NCBI RefSeq assembly: GCF_042680805.1
Contig: NZ_JBHUEM010000024.1
Coordinates: forward strand, 1-64,000
Length of the DNA stretch: 64,000 nucleotides
Origin: Bacillus_CJ salitolerans
Lineage (GTDB): Bacteria; Bacillota; Bacilli; Bacillales; SA4
Direction: 5' to 3'
The notes beneath the pieces are model-generated. The model had not been told where the DNA came from. It made no database searches and saw only the letters and a list, made by a program, of their open reading frames with translations. A program made the translations under genes and the position numbers. Position 1 is the first letter of the stretch. Each line of letters starts with the position of its first letter. Below are positions 43,995 to 54,008 of the stretch, piece after piece.

Positions 43995-44471
43995 ATGGAT
44001 ACCTTTAAAATTAATGTAGAGCAATCGAAATTATTAGGCAGTGCACTACGTGTCAAAATCTTGGCACTTTTAGCAGATGAACCGAAAACAGCAAAACAAG
44101 TTGCTGATTTATTAGAGAAATCCCCTGGAAGTGTTCATTACCATGTTCAGCTATTATTTAAAGGTGGTCTATTAAAGATAGTAAATACGCAGGAAATTGG
44201 TGGGATTGTTGAAAAGTATTATCAAGCAGTGGCAAAAAATTTTTCTCCTGAGAACCAACACACTCCGCCTGAGGATTCAATTTCTTCAACTAGATTAACG
44301 ACTAATCTTCTCTTAACGAAAGTACAATCCGTTCAATTCCTTGAAGAATTAAACCAAGTAGTTGAGAAGTGGGCCAAGGTGCTACCTCCCAAGAAGGAAG
44401 AACAACACGAGTATGGTGTGGAAATGATGCTGTGGGAAAAAAAGAGTACCAAAGACGAAGAGGAGGAGTAA
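43995..44471 (+). CDS. ArsR-like winged-helix regulator
   Basis: A 158-residue regulator. The winged helix (about 10-75) contains LGSALRVKILALLADEPKTAKQVADLL and SPGSVHYHVQLLFKGGLL, typical of the HTH_20/ArsR group. The C-terminal 80 residues are helical and acidic. It lacks the Cys metal sites of classic ArsR. It is followed after three bases by an MFS exporter gene whose ribosome site (GAGGAGG) lies inside its last codons, so it probably controls that exporter. Confidence 0.83.
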   Translation: MDTFKINVEQSKLLGSALRVKILALLADEPKTAKQVADLLEKSPGSVHYHVQLLFKGGLLKIVNTQEIGGIVEKYYQAVAKNFSPENQHTPPEDSISSTRLTTNLLLTKVQSVQFLEELNQVVEKWAKVLPPKKEEQHEYGVEMMLWEKKSTKDEEEE

Positions 44472-44474
44472 TGC

Positions 44475-45716
44475 ATGCCTCAACCTAAAATTTGGACGTA
44501 TTCATTTTCAATGCTTTTTTCCTCAAAAGTGACGAAAGTCATGGCGGAGAACATTACAAGTATCGCCTTTATGTGGCTACTACTAGAGTCAGGTGGAAAT
44601 GCCTTTAGTACATCGATGATGTATGTTTGCTCTATGGTACCGCAGATGCTGTTTGGTGTATTGATCAGTCCCGTTTTATCAAAATGGAAGCTCACCTATT
44701 GGATGTTTGCTTCGGATAGTGTTCGCGCATTTATTATTTGTACGATCCCGCTTCTTTATTTAGCTGATGCATTACCACTATGGATGTTTTATTGTGCTGC
44801 ATTCATCCAGTCAGCTTGCGGCGCCATCTATAACCCTGCCTCCGTGTCGTTATTGCCAAAGGTTTTGGCCAAATCAAGAATTCAACAAGGGAATGCCATC
44901 CTTGTATCAAGTGATAAAACGGTTTATTTGTTAGGTTTAGCTGGAGCCGGGGCGCTCATCACCTTTCTCTCTACTACCACTACACTCTTCATTACTAGTG
45001 CCTTATTCCTAATTTCCGCATTACTCATTTTACTTGTTCGATTGAACGGTCGCGATAAAGTAAAAGAGGATCATACACTGTCTTATTGGAAAAAAATCAG
45101 GGCAGGAATTACGTTTGTTTGCACCGAAACGTTCATCTTACCATTGGCTCTCGTCTGTATTTTTGTAAATATCGGGATCATCCCATGGATTATCCTCCGT
45201 CCAATCCTGATTTACGACGATTTATCGGCAAGTGCCTTTATCTATACACTCGTTTCATCCTGTGGTTTTATCGGTGGATTAGTAGTAGGTATTATTTTGA
45301 CAAAGGTGGTCATCCGTCATCAAGGAATACTATTTATTATTGCCGTAATAGTTGAAGGGGTTGCTCTTACGATAACCGGTATGTCGCCAAGTATCATCCT
45401 AATGATGATTTGTAGCTTTATTATAGGAATGGGTGAGACAGCTATCAATGTACCGATAATGGTTATGATTCAAACGAGTATTCCAGAAGATAAACAAGCA
45501 CTTGTATTCAGTGTGATTGGACTCGTCGTAGCATTACCACTCCCACTATTCGGTTTAGTTATGGGTCCGTTAGCGTTATTAGTAGGAAATGGGGTTGCAA
45601 TCATGCTCGGGGGGGTACTTATCATTCTCTCCGGTTTAGGTGCCTTAAAATTTACATCACTATCCAAGATGTTGACATCCAAACGAGTACAAAAAGAAGT
45701 GGGACACGGCATTTAA
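44475..45716 (+). CDS. MFS transporter (MFS_3, exporter type)
   Basis: A 413-residue membrane protein with twelve predicted helices, of the MFS_3 group that includes enterobactin exporter EntS and macrolide exporter MefA. Family-like segments are AFIQSACGAIYNPASVSLLPKVL and GNAILVSSDKTVYLLGLAGAG at about 110-160. It likely exports a drug or metabolite with proton exchange, under the ArsR-like regulator before it. Its last residues, EVGHGI, and stop are encoded within a palindrome shared with the convergent gene, which it overlaps by four bases. Confidence 0.85.
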   Translation: MPQPKIWTYSFSMLFSSKVTKVMAENITSIAFMWLLLESGGNAFSTSMMYVCSMVPQMLFGVLISPVLSKWKLTYWMFASDSVRAFIICTIPLLYLADALPLWMFYCAAFIQSACGAIYNPASVSLLPKVLAKSRIQQGNAILVSSDKTVYLLGLAGAGALITFLSTTTTLFITSALFLISALLILLVRLNGRDKVKEDHTLSYWKKIRAGITFVCTETFILPLALVCIFVNIGIIPWIILRPILIYDDLSASAFIYTLVSSCGFIGGLVVGIILTKVVIRHQGILFIIAVIVEGVALTITGMSPSIILMMICSFIIGMGETAINVPIMVMIQTSIPEDKQALVFSVIGLVVALPLPLFGLVMGPLALLVGNGVAIMLGGVLIILSGLGALKFTSLSKMLTSKRVQKEVGHGI

Positions 45717-45730
45717 CCCCCGTGTCCCAC
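45702..45730. terminator. Palindrome shared by two overlapping gene ends
   Basis: GTGGGACACGG (45700-45710) pairs with CCGTGTCCCAC (45720-45730). Both stop codons, of the MFS gene and the acyl-CoA-synthetase-like gene, lie inside its loop. It probably acts as terminator for both strands, though T-runs are lacking. Confidence 0.7.
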
Positions 45731-47248
45731 CTCAGCGCTACGAAGCCTTTGCTTATCTACCTTACCTAAAGGCGTATATGGCATTTGATCAATTAATACA
45801 ATATCCTTTGGCATTTGAAACCTCGCTGCTCTTCGTCTTAGCCATTCATATAGCTCTTGTGTTGATAGACTAGCATCTTTCATAGGCTGTACATAGGCTT
45901 GTAGCCTATTTCCAAACTGGGCATCGACCACCCCAATTACTGCCACTTCAGCTACATAAGGGTGTTGAATGAGGATTTGTTCTACTTCTACAGGGTATAC
46001 ATTAACACCCGCTGATACGATCATGTCATCGATTCTTCCACTTAAATAGTAGTACCCATTCTCATCTTGGTAACCCATATCCCCTGTTTCAATCCAATTA
46101 TTTTTCTCCTTCATACAAAATTGACCAATCGTTCCGACGTCCACTTTCCTTTTACCTGAATCTAAGATAGTGAACGGTACCCCTTTTATTTTCCTGCCAA
46201 GGGTAGTGGCTGAATCTTGTAAATCTTGCGGAGTGGCAATGATGTTTAGACCAGTTTCTGATGTACCATATAAGTTATATATAATATTCCCTAACTTTAG
46301 AAGCACTTCATCAACGAGTTTAGGGGTTAATACTGCACTCCCTGAAGCAATACAATGAAGTGTTTTTAAATCGTCCACATTATGCTTTAACATTTTTTGT
46401 AACATAAGTGGAACAACCGTTACGACTTCTATCTTATGTTCACGAATGAGAGTACATGCCCTCTCTGCTTCAAAGCCTTTACTAACCACGATCTTCTTTC
46501 CTAATGCAATAAATAAAAATAATACAGCTAGGCCATACCCGTGATAGATAGGGGTAGCAACATAGGTAGTTTCATAACGTAACAGTTTTAATCTAGTAAG
46601 TAAACCTATAAAAGGATTCAAATACGTGAATATAGATGGCCGATGAGCAACTTCTTTTGCTTTACCTGTTGTACCACCTGTCCGGAGCAGCATTTTACTG
46701 GATGAAGCTCTTTGAAGTTTTTGACCCTCTTGCTTCTCAAGTACAAATCGATTAATTGCAGGCAACTCATCATGATAGCTTACTACTATTTTCTGATGAT
46801 AATTGGATTTCTCTACAACAGAGATAAAATCAACATCGCAAACAAGCAAATCAATGTCTAGTTCATCTAATACTTGAATCATCTGATTCTGTCCAAGCTC
46901 CGTATTCAGAAAACAGACATCTGCCCCTGTGCGGGAAACGGAAAATATCGCTTTCACGAATGATGCATGATTTCTACACAAAAACGCAACCCTTTTCCCG
47001 CTCCTTAACTCGTATCTCTCAGAAAAAATGGTAGCTAGATTTTCTGATTGCATCCTTAATTGTGCGTACGTTAAGGTTTCCTCGTCATCAACTAGTGCAA
47101 TTTTTTTACTATAAGACGTTCCCGCAAATTGTAATAACGTCATCGCATTGATACCACATTGAAAAAGAGCCATTATAAGTCTTGATAACCCTTTTGGGGA
47201 TAGAATATTCAATTTGAATAATACATAGGTTAGCTTCAATATGTTCAA
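45713..47248 (-). CDS. AMP-binding acyl-CoA synthetase-like enzyme
   Basis: A 511-residue member of the ANL superfamily (fatty-acid or aryl acid activation as acyl-AMP, then CoA thioester). The P-loop is LLRTGGTTGKAKEV (about 186-199), followed by NLYGTSETGLN (about 310), the hinge YLSGRIDDMIVSAGVNVYPVEVE (about 405) and the catalytic Lys region TPLGKVDKQRLR at the end. The start is TTG 47248 after AAAGGGGGA, overlapping the stop of the SDR gene. With the SDR partner it may process a carboxylic acid. Its C-terminus EVGHGG is encoded in the shared palindrome. Confidence 0.87.
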   Translation of the reverse strand: MNILKLTYVLFKLNILSPKGLSRLIMALFQCGINAMTLLQFAGTSYSKKIALVDDEETLTYAQLRMQSENLATIFSERYELRSGKRVAFLCRNHASFVKAIFSVSRTGADVCFLNTELGQNQMIQVLDELDIDLLVCDVDFISVVEKSNYHQKIVVSYHDELPAINRFVLEKQEGQKLQRASSSKMLLRTGGTTGKAKEVAHRPSIFTYLNPFIGLLTRLKLLRYETTYVATPIYHGYGLAVLFLFIALGKKIVVSKGFEAERACTLIREHKIEVVTVVPLMLQKMLKHNVDDLKTLHCIASGSAVLTPKLVDEVLLKLGNIIYNLYGTSETGLNIIATPQDLQDSATTLGRKIKGVPFTILDSGKRKVDVGTIGQFCMKEKNNWIETGDMGYQDENGYYYLSGRIDDMIVSAGVNVYPVEVEQILIQHPYVAEVAVIGVVDAQFGNRLQAYVQPMKDASLSTQELYEWLRRRAARFQMPKDIVLIDQMPYTPLGKVDKQRLRSAEVGHGG

Positions 47249-48096
47249 GTTTTATCCCCCTTTTTTCTGATCAGACGTGGGAGGAAGCGTTCAGATAATT
47301 TACTGAATAGTAAAGAGGCTACTTGACCAAATGGTAACCACCATGGCTGATAGCTTTTCCGTTTCGTATACAATGACTTGCATATGATGGCAGCAACATG
47401 TTTTGCATGCATAGCAGGCATGTTTTGATAAGCAACGGTTGGTGAAATCATCGGAGTTTGAACGAGTGGCAAATAAATGGACGTTGTGGCTAATCCGTTC
47501 GCATTTAGTTCAGGAGCAACTGATCGAAACCATGTATCAAATGCAGACTTAGAAGCCTGATACGCTGCCCAGTACGGGAATGGTACTAACTTTGTATTTA
47601 TCGTAGAGATATTGATAATATGCCCTCTGTTTTTTGTAAGAAGAGGAATGACTGACAATACTATTTGCACCGGTGCCAAATAATTAACGGCCATTGTCCT
47701 AGTCATGTCATGGTATCGATCGAGTGACTGATAAATAGGTCTCTTAATGGACTTACCTGCATTGCTTATGACTACATCTAGTCCATGTGGCAGCTGGTGG
47801 ATCCATGCTAACAAGGTCTCCACTTCGGCCTCGTTTCGAAGATCTACCTTGAATACACTAACTCTGGCTGTATTTTTCTCAATGTCGCTCTTCATCGTGA
47901 TAAGTCTATCTTCTCGCCTTGCAACAAGGAGTAAATGAGCATCCACCTCAGCAAGCATGTAGGCAACCTGTTCTCCTATTCCGGAACTTGCCCCAGTAAT
48001 AAGAATCGTCTTACCTTTTAATTCACTTTTTAATTTTTCTTTGTCTAGGTAAGTGGAGGGGAACAATATTTTTTCTAGAAATCCGTAAGTGTACAT
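47245..48096 (-). CDS. Short-chain dehydrogenase/reductase
   Basis: A 283-residue classical SDR: cofactor motif TGASSGIGE (about 36-44), NAG (about 112), catalytic Ser in INISTINT and YQASK (Tyr and Lys) at about 179-183. An N-terminal hydrophobic stretch and a basic C-terminus suggest membrane association. The start is ATG 48096 after AAAGGAA. It is the first gene of a two-gene operon with the acyl-CoA-synthetase-like gene (TTGA overlap). A reduction step in fatty-acid-type metabolism is plausible. Confidence 0.86.
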   Translation of the reverse strand: MYTYGFLEKILFPSTYLDKEKLKSELKGKTILITGASSGIGEQVAYMLAEVDAHLLLVARREDRLITMKSDIEKNTARVSVFKVDLRNEAEVETLLAWIHQLPHGLDVVISNAGKSIKRPIYQSLDRYHDMTRTMAVNYLAPVQIVLSVIPLLTKNRGHIINISTINTKLVPFPYWAAYQASKSAFDTWFRSVAPELNANGLATTSIYLPLVQTPMISPTVAYQNMPAMHAKHVAAIICKSLYTKRKSYQPWWLPFGQVASLLFSKLSERFLPRLIRKKGDKT

Positions 48097-48171
48097 AAGA
48101 GTAAATTCCTTTTTTCTTTTATTATACATGAACAAAAGGCTCAGGGCGCCCCGTCTAGACTCAGGACGAGC

Positions 48172-48203
48172 AGAAGGACAAGGGGTCAGACCCCTTGTCC
48201 TTT
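48172..48203. terminator. Palindromic terminator at ptsI 3' end
   Basis: GGACAAGGGGTC (48176-48187) pairs with GACCCCTTGTCC (48189-48200). The ptsI reading frame ends inside it, so its last residues (KGQGV) come from the palindrome. Confidence 0.75.
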
Positions 48204-49810
48204 ATATGAGTTTAGTACATCTTCCGTTGTACTTTTTGAAAGAGCAACTTCGTTTACTTTTTCCAATTCTGATTTATTCAATTCTTTTATCAATGATCGG
48301 GCTGGTAGAATGGAAGTAGCACTCATTGAAAATTCATCTAGCCCCAATCCTAACAAAATTGGGATAGCTGTTTGATCTCCGGCCATTTCACCGCACATTC
48401 CAACCCACTTTCCTTCTTGGTGGGCTGCTTTAATCACCAAACTTATTAAGCGTAATATAGCAGGATGATAAGGCTGATAAAGGTAGGATACCCTTTCATT
48501 CATTCTATCAGCAGCAAGCGTATATTGAATTAAGTCATTCGTACCGATACTAAAGAAGTCAACTTCTTTTGCAAATTGATCGGCAAGTATGGCAGATGAA
48601 GGTATCTCCACCATCATTCCAATCTCAATGTCATCTGAAACCTCATTTCCAACTGATAGTAAGTTTTCCTTCTCTTCAAGTAAAATTGCTTTTGCCTGTT
48701 TAAATTCCTCTACAGTGGCAATCATCGGAAACATTATTTTCAAGTTACCGTAAACACTTGCTCGAAGGAGGGCTCTTAATTGAGTACGGAAAATCGATTG
48801 TTCCTCTAAGCAAAGACGAATTGCTCGATATCCTAAAAACGGATTCATTTCTTTAGGTAATTGTAAATATGGAAGTTCTTTATCCCCTCCAATATCAAGG
48901 GTTCTGACTACAACTGGTTTTCCCTCCATTTTTTCTAATACCTTTTTGTAGGCAGTGAATTGTTCTTCTTCAGTTGGAAGCTGATCACGCCCCATATAAA
49001 GAAACTCTGTACGATAAAGTCCAATGCCTTCTCCACCATTATCTAAAACACCTTGTACATCATCAGGTGTACCAATGTTCGCAGCAATTTCAACTCGATG
49101 ACCATCTTTTGAGATGGTTGGCTCTTCCTTAAGCTCTCTCCATTGTTCTATTTGAGTGGCAAATTCAATCTGCTTTTGTTGATAGTTCTTTAACGTTTCA
49201 TCATCAGGATTAAGAATGACTTGACCATCTATTCCATTTACAATGAGGAGATCTCCATTTTTAATATCTGCTGTAACTATCTTTGCTCCGACTACAGCTG
49301 GAATCTCCAACGACCTGGCCATAATGGCAGTATGAGAAGTTTTACCACCAATGTCCGTCGTAAATCCTTTGACAAATTTCTTATTAAGTTGTGCAGACTC
49401 GCTTTGTCACATCACGAATATCAGCAGCTCTCTCTTTCATATATTCATTATCCATCCCCTCAAACATTTGAATAAACATGTCAGCCGTTTCTTGAAGAGC
49501 AAACTCAGCATTAACTTGTTCTTGGTGAATTTTATCTTGTATAGGTTTAATTAGTTCTGGGTCACTTAACACAAGAAGATGGGCTGAAAAAATTGGCGGC
49601 CTTGTCCTCTCCCAGCTCTATGTGAGCATGTTTTCTTATTTGTTCAAGCTCCTTAGATGATTGTTTTAAGGCTTTTTGAAACCGTTCAAGTTCCAATTCA
49701 ACATGTTCAATTGATTGCTTTGTAACTGTTAATTTAGGTTGAACGAGTTTATATGCCTTGGCGATGGCGATTCCATTGGAAGCAGCAATTCCGTATATGA
49801 TATTGGTCAT
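48186..49810 (-). pseudogene. ptsI: ptsI (PTS enzyme I), disrupted by frameshift and deletion
   Basis: Enzyme I passes phosphate from PEP to HPr. The first 72 codons (ATG 49810, MTNIIYGIAASNG onward) are normal, then a run of six A (plus strand 49587-49592) shifts the frame. One T fewer on the coding strand would restore the expected FSAHLLVLSDPE. The second piece (to about 49406) ends at RDVTKRV. By recall of B. subtilis PtsI about 31 residues (to LTPSDT) are then missing with another frame change before AQLNKKFVKGF. The active-site segment GGKTSHTAIMARS and the whole C-terminal PEP-binding half remain in the third frame. Probably inactive unless the lesions are sequencing errors; the cell would need another ptsI. 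Confidence 0.85.
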
Positions 49811-49815
49811 CGTTT

Positions 49816-50082
49816 CTACTCTCCTAAGCCTTCCTTTTGCAGTACATCTTGAATGGCTGAAATCGCAGCGTCTTCATCTGTTCCATTCGCAGACACTATA
49901 ATCCTTGCTCCATTTGGAACACCAAGAGACATGACACCCATAATTGATTTCAGATTAACATTTCGACCATTGTATTCTAGGTAAACTTCACATTCGAATG
50001 AGCTTACCGCCGAAACCAATACAGTTGCTGGTCGTGCATGAATACCTGATTCACTTATTATTGTAAATTCCTTCTCTATCAT
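49816..50082 (-). CDS. ptsH: HPr, phosphocarrier protein of the PTS
   Basis: An 88-residue HPr. Phospho-acceptor H15 lies in ESGIHARPAT, and S46, the HPr kinase target that mediates catabolite repression with CcpA, in NLKSIMGVMSLG. It lies between mtlD and the damaged ptsI, five bases before the latter, in the mannitol gene cluster. Both key residues are kept, so the protein should be functional. ATG 50082 follows GAGAGGAG. Confidence 0.93.
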   Translation of the reverse strand: MIEKEFTIISESGIHARPATVLVSAVSSFECEVYLEYNGRNVNLKSIMGVMSLGVPNGARIIVSANGTDEDAAISAIQDVLQKEGLGE

Positions 50083-50113
50083 TTTTTAATCTCCTCTCTC
50101 CGATGTAAATACT

Positions 50114-51250
50114 TTATACTTGCTCTAGAATTAATCTGAAAAGCGGATCTCCCTCTTTTAGACCTGTAATTTCTTGAATTGTCTTTTCTAGACCTACTTC
50201 CTTTATTTTCACTTGAAGCAAAGTTGCCTCTTCATCTTCCGGAAAATCATATCGTAAGGCAGCGATTATTCCTTTTACTAAACTAATTGGTTGACCTAGA
50301 TTATAAGTGAAATATTGTGTTGCCGGAGCGATAAGCCGATCATTTTGTCCTAATTTTCGAAGAGGGCCCCTTGCTACTCTTGGAATTTCGTCATTTATAT
50401 AAGGATTTAGAAATCGATTGATAATCTTTTCAATATAGTTGGAATGTTCGGTTGTATCAAAATTGTATTTCTTCACTAATACTTGACCAGATTCCATTAA
50501 AGCACCTTTCACTACCTGTGATACCTCATGATGTTCCATTGCCTCTTTAATCGTTTTTAAACCTGCCTGATACCCAACATAAGCAGCCATTGCATGACCC
50601 GTATTAACAGTAAATAACTTCCGTTCAATAAAAGGTGTCAAATCGTCAACAAATGTAACACCCTCTATAGAAGGAATATGTCCCTTCATCTTTGATCGAT
50701 CCACTACCCACTCATAAAAAGGTTCTACTTTGACTAATAGCTTATCTTCATTTTCCTGTATAGGGACAATTCGATCGACTGCGGCATTCGGAAATGTAAA
50801 TAATGTATCGAACTTCACTCTATCCTCATCTGAAATTCTTTCATACACCTTTTCCTTTAAAAACTCACTCCCACCAATCATATTCTCACACGCAATAATG
50901 TTTAATGGTTTTTCTGATTTACCTGCTCTATGTTTTAAACCTTTTGCGAGTAATTCTGAAATAATAATTAAAATATTCGGGCCAACGGCTGTTGTAACTA
51001 GATCTGCGTTCGAAATGGCTTCAATGACATCGTGAGGACGCTGTAAACTATTAATTCCTCTAACATGTTTAATCACAGTTTCTTCACTTTGTTCATCTGC
51101 TAGAACTACGCGGTATTCATTTCGCTCATTTAATAAATCAACAATTTCTGCGTTTACATCGACAAAACAAACATCATAGCCGGTATTTGATAATAAACTA
51201 CCAATAAAACCCCGGCCGATATTCCCTGCACCAAAGTGGACAGCTAACAT
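50114..51250 (-). CDS. mtlD: Mannitol-1-phosphate 5-dehydrogenase
   Basis: A 378-residue NAD-dependent long-chain dehydrogenase converting mannitol-1-phosphate to fructose-6-phosphate. The Rossmann motif is VHFGAGNIGRGFIG at 4-17, and the catalytic segment ERKLFTVNTGHAMAAYVGY (about 213-231) has the usual Lys, Asn and His. The length is typical (about 375-385). It starts directly after mtlF, whose stop abuts this ATG. It completes mannitol use begun by MtlA and MtlF. Confidence 0.95.
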   Translation of the reverse strand: MLAVHFGAGNIGRGFIGSLLSNTGYDVCFVDVNAEIVDLLNERNEYRVVLADEQSEETVIKHVRGINSLQRPHDVIEAISNADLVTTAVGPNILIIISELLAKGLKHRAGKSEKPLNIIACENMIGGSEFLKEKVYERISDEDRVKFDTLFTFPNAAVDRIVPIQENEDKLLVKVEPFYEWVVDRSKMKGHIPSIEGVTFVDDLTPFIERKLFTVNTGHAMAAYVGYQAGLKTIKEAMEHHEVSQVVKGALMESGQVLVKKYNFDTTEHSNYIEKIINRFLNPYINDEIPRVARGPLRKLGQNDRLIAPATQYFTYNLGQPISLVKGIIAALRYDFPEDEEATLLQVKIKEVGLEKTIQEITGLKEGDPLFRLILEQV

Positions 51251-51688
51251 TTATTTCACCTCTGAAAATAGATTAATAATCTCATCAGCTGAGCTTGCTT
51301 CTACGACCCTTTGAATATTTTCTTCCTCTGAACAAACAATTGCAATTTGTGAAAGAATGTCTAAATGCTCTCCATCCTTTCCTGCAATGCCAATTAGCAC
51401 TTTAACTACATTCCCATCTCCAAAATCTACTCCATGTGGAACTTGAATAATCGAAAGTCCTGAGCATTTAACTGATTTTTTTGCATCTTCTGTTCCATGG
51501 GGAATCGCAACAAAATTCCCCATATAGGTGGAGGTCAACTCTTCACGCTCCAACATCTTCTCAATATACGAAGGTTCAACATAACCTTGTTCAACAAGAA
51601 TTTGACCAGTCGCTCTTATCGCTTCCTCTTTATTTAAGAAACTTGCATGAAGTACAATATTGTCTTTTGTTAAAATTTGATTTGACAT
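51251..51688 (-). CDS. mtlF: Mannitol-specific PTS enzyme IIA
   Basis: A 145-residue IIA protein (PTS_EIIA_2). The phosphorylated His is H64 in GNFVAIPHGTED. It carries phosphate from HPr to the IIB domain of MtlA. The start is ATG 51688 after TAGGAGTG, three codons inside a longer frame. It lies 11 bp after mtlR and directly before mtlD. Confidence 0.93.
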   Translation of the reverse strand: MSNQILTKDNIVLHASFLNKEEAIRATGQILVEQGYVEPSYIEKMLEREELTSTYMGNFVAIPHGTEDAKKSVKCSGLSIIQVPHGVDFGDGNVVKVLIGIAGKDGEHLDILSQIAIVCSEEENIQRVVEASSADEIINLFSEVK

Positions 51689-51699
51689 ACGAAACACTC

Positions 51700-53799
51700 C
51701 TACTGTTTTACTTTTTCGTCATAAAATATTTTCATTTCCGTTGATAGTAATTGTGCTAGGTCTTCTTCTACATCGTTTTGGAATTTGTAAATGGTCTTGT
51801 CATCTCTCATGATAAGAGAACTAATGCCACTTAATACCTCTAACGTTTCACTAGAACACGTATTAGGAGCAAGCATTAATAAAATTGATGTAATATGAAT
51901 GATAGATTCATCCATAGCTTTTACTGTCAAAGGTGTATTTAACCTAAGGATTGTAAAACTAGGTAACTGAATGTATCCACTTCTAGTGTGATAAAGCGCC
52001 ATTACAGTTCCAGGTATTCCAAGCCCACCAAGTTGCTCCCGCTTGAATAGCTCTTTTACAACTTCAGATGTACTGCTAATCACTCCTTCTTCTTCTAAAC
52101 GAAAGCATATTTGTTCAAGCGCATCTACAACAGATACAGGATCTTCTATATTCATTATGAAAAATCCATTTAAAACATGAAAAACAGCACTTGAATAATT
52201 TTTAACTTTTGAAAGGCTTTCAATAAATGATTTACTGTCATTGTAATTCTTGTTTGAGATAACCTTTTTCACTATAAAAGTAGAGTGATGTTTCTTTGTA
52301 AGTAGTACTCGCTTTACATTATCAATTTCTTCCCTTGAGAGGAGAGGACTGACGACAAGGTAGTCCGTCTCAAAATTCTTTAAAGGGATTGTTGACACGA
52401 TCAAATCGAATTCTTTTGGATTGATAGAGACTAAATCAAATAACGAGGCATTGATCGTTTTGATCCCTGGAATCTCTTGTTCCAACTTGGAGGATAGAAT
52501 TTTTGAAGTCCCAATTCCACTAGAACATACAACCAGCGTTCTTACTTCTGATCCTACCTCCCTATTTAGAAGAGCAGATGCGAAATGCATAACGAGATAC
52601 CCTATTTCCTCATCTGGAACATGAATGTCAGGGAAAATTTCTTCCACACCTTTTTTGAGAATTGAAAACAATTCGTTGTAATCCTGTTTAATTCTCATTA
52701 AGAGGGGATTCGATATTCCCATATTTTGATGAAGCCGATATAACGCAGGTCTTAAATGTGTAACTAGCCCTTGGAATAATGACATATTTTTCGAGAGATC
52801 GTGGTCAATTTCTCTACTAACAAACTGAATTAGGTGCTGTACCAACATACCTACTTGTAAGCTTGATCCTTCAAGCATATCATCATACTCGTTTCGGAGC
52901 TTAGCACCCATAAGATGCATTGTAATAAACCCAATCTCCCCTTTGGCAATGTTAATTCCGAAGATGTCCTCTAATCCATTCACCATTTTTTCGGCAACTT
53001 GATATTCCTTCGTATGCTCTAATTTTTTTAATTGTTCTTCATCGAAATTAATATCTTCACCTTGCTGAATTCTTTCAATCGCAAGAGCTAAATGAACAAC
53101 AAGGCCTATATACGAACTATCTGCAATGGAATACGGTAATTCTTCTCTAATCTCATTAATCTTTTTTTCAATAATGAGAAGCTTCTTTCGATCAACAAGA
53201 CCGAGTAATTTGTCAGTAATGGTATCCATTGTTCGCGTAGACTTTTTTTGAATATTTTCCTTAATAAAAGAAATCATTTCATATTCATTGATATGGTCAC
53301 TAATGAGCTTACTCATCGCTTTCCTTTTTGCTGATTCTGTTCCAATTATTTCGACTCCATAACCACGTTTTCTTACTAACGTAAGATTAAAGAAATGAAG
53401 CTGTTCCTCAATTTTATTAAGATCATTACTAACGGTCGCAATCGTCACATTTAAGTCATTCGCTAATGCAAGGAGCTTAATCGGCTCAGTATGGTCCAGT
53501 AGTTCCGAAATGATGATGGCTTGACGTTCCTCAGGTGTATACTCTATATGTGAAAGATTGTATAGGAACAACCGCAATTTCTCTTTTCTCTCGGAGTGAC
53601 CGGTTATTTGAATACCAATACCAGCTTTTTTATCCAGAACTAAACCATAGTCATGTAGTGTACTCTCTACACCCTTTAAATCTCTATGAATCGTCCTTGG
53701 ACTAACCTCCAAAGCTTTGGCAAGCTCTTTCACTGTTGATTCGTCCGTTTTCGCTAATAAAAATTCTAGGATTTTCCGTTCTCTAGCAGAAATATACAC
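51700..53799 (-). CDS. mtlR: Mannitol operon activator, BglG-type with PTS domains
   Basis: A 699-residue transcriptional activator. Order of domains: two helix-turn-helix segments (about 1-110, with SARERKILEFLLAKTDES at the start and VSPRTIHRDLKGVE), two PTS regulation domains (about 180-390), an EIIB-like domain with Cys in VVCSSGIGTSK, and an EIIA-like domain with His in ALYHTRS. Phosphorylation by HPr and EIIs tunes it to mannitol and to preferred sugars. The start is GTG 53799 after GGTGGAG. It sits between mtlA and mtlF, and a TATAAT (53927-53922) upstream suggests its own promoter. Confidence 0.92.
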   Translation of the reverse strand: MYISARERKILEFLLAKTDESTVKELAKALEVSPRTIHRDLKGVESTLHDYGLVLDKKAGIGIQITGHSERKEKLRLFLYNLSHIEYTPEERQAIIISELLDHTEPIKLLALANDLNVTIATVSNDLNKIEEQLHFFNLTLVRKRGYGVEIIGTESAKRKAMSKLISDHINEYEMISFIKENIQKKSTRTMDTITDKLLGLVDRKKLLIIEKKINEIREELPYSIADSSYIGLVVHLALAIERIQQGEDINFDEEQLKKLEHTKEYQVAEKMVNGLEDIFGINIAKGEIGFITMHLMGAKLRNEYDDMLEGSSLQVGMLVQHLIQFVSREIDHDLSKNMSLFQGLVTHLRPALYRLHQNMGISNPLLMRIKQDYNELFSILKKGVEEIFPDIHVPDEEIGYLVMHFASALLNREVGSEVRTLVVCSSGIGTSKILSSKLEQEIPGIKTINASLFDLVSINPKEFDLIVSTIPLKNFETDYLVVSPLLSREEIDNVKRVLLTKKHHSTFIVKKVISNKNYNDSKSFIESLSKVKNYSSAVFHVLNGFFIMNIEDPVSVVDALEQICFRLEEEGVISSTSEVVKELFKREQLGGLGIPGTVMALYHTRSGYIQLPSFTILRLNTPLTVKAMDESIIHITSILLMLAPNTCSSETLEVLSGISSLIMRDDKTIYKFQNDVEEDLAQLLSTEMKIFYDEKVKQ

Positions 53800-54008
53800 A
53801 TTCACCACTCCACCTATTAGTGAAATTTTCCTTTTTAGGTTGATGACAAAATTTAAAAAGTCTAATCCCACATTTTCATGATATATGCTAAAATCCTTAA
53901 CCATCAATATGAAAATAGTATATTATAGTCAATAGACTTGTTGCCATACTTTAAAAACTAATGATAAAGCCGCTTCTATAACGTTGTTTAGCCTGACTCT
54001 TAGTAGCA

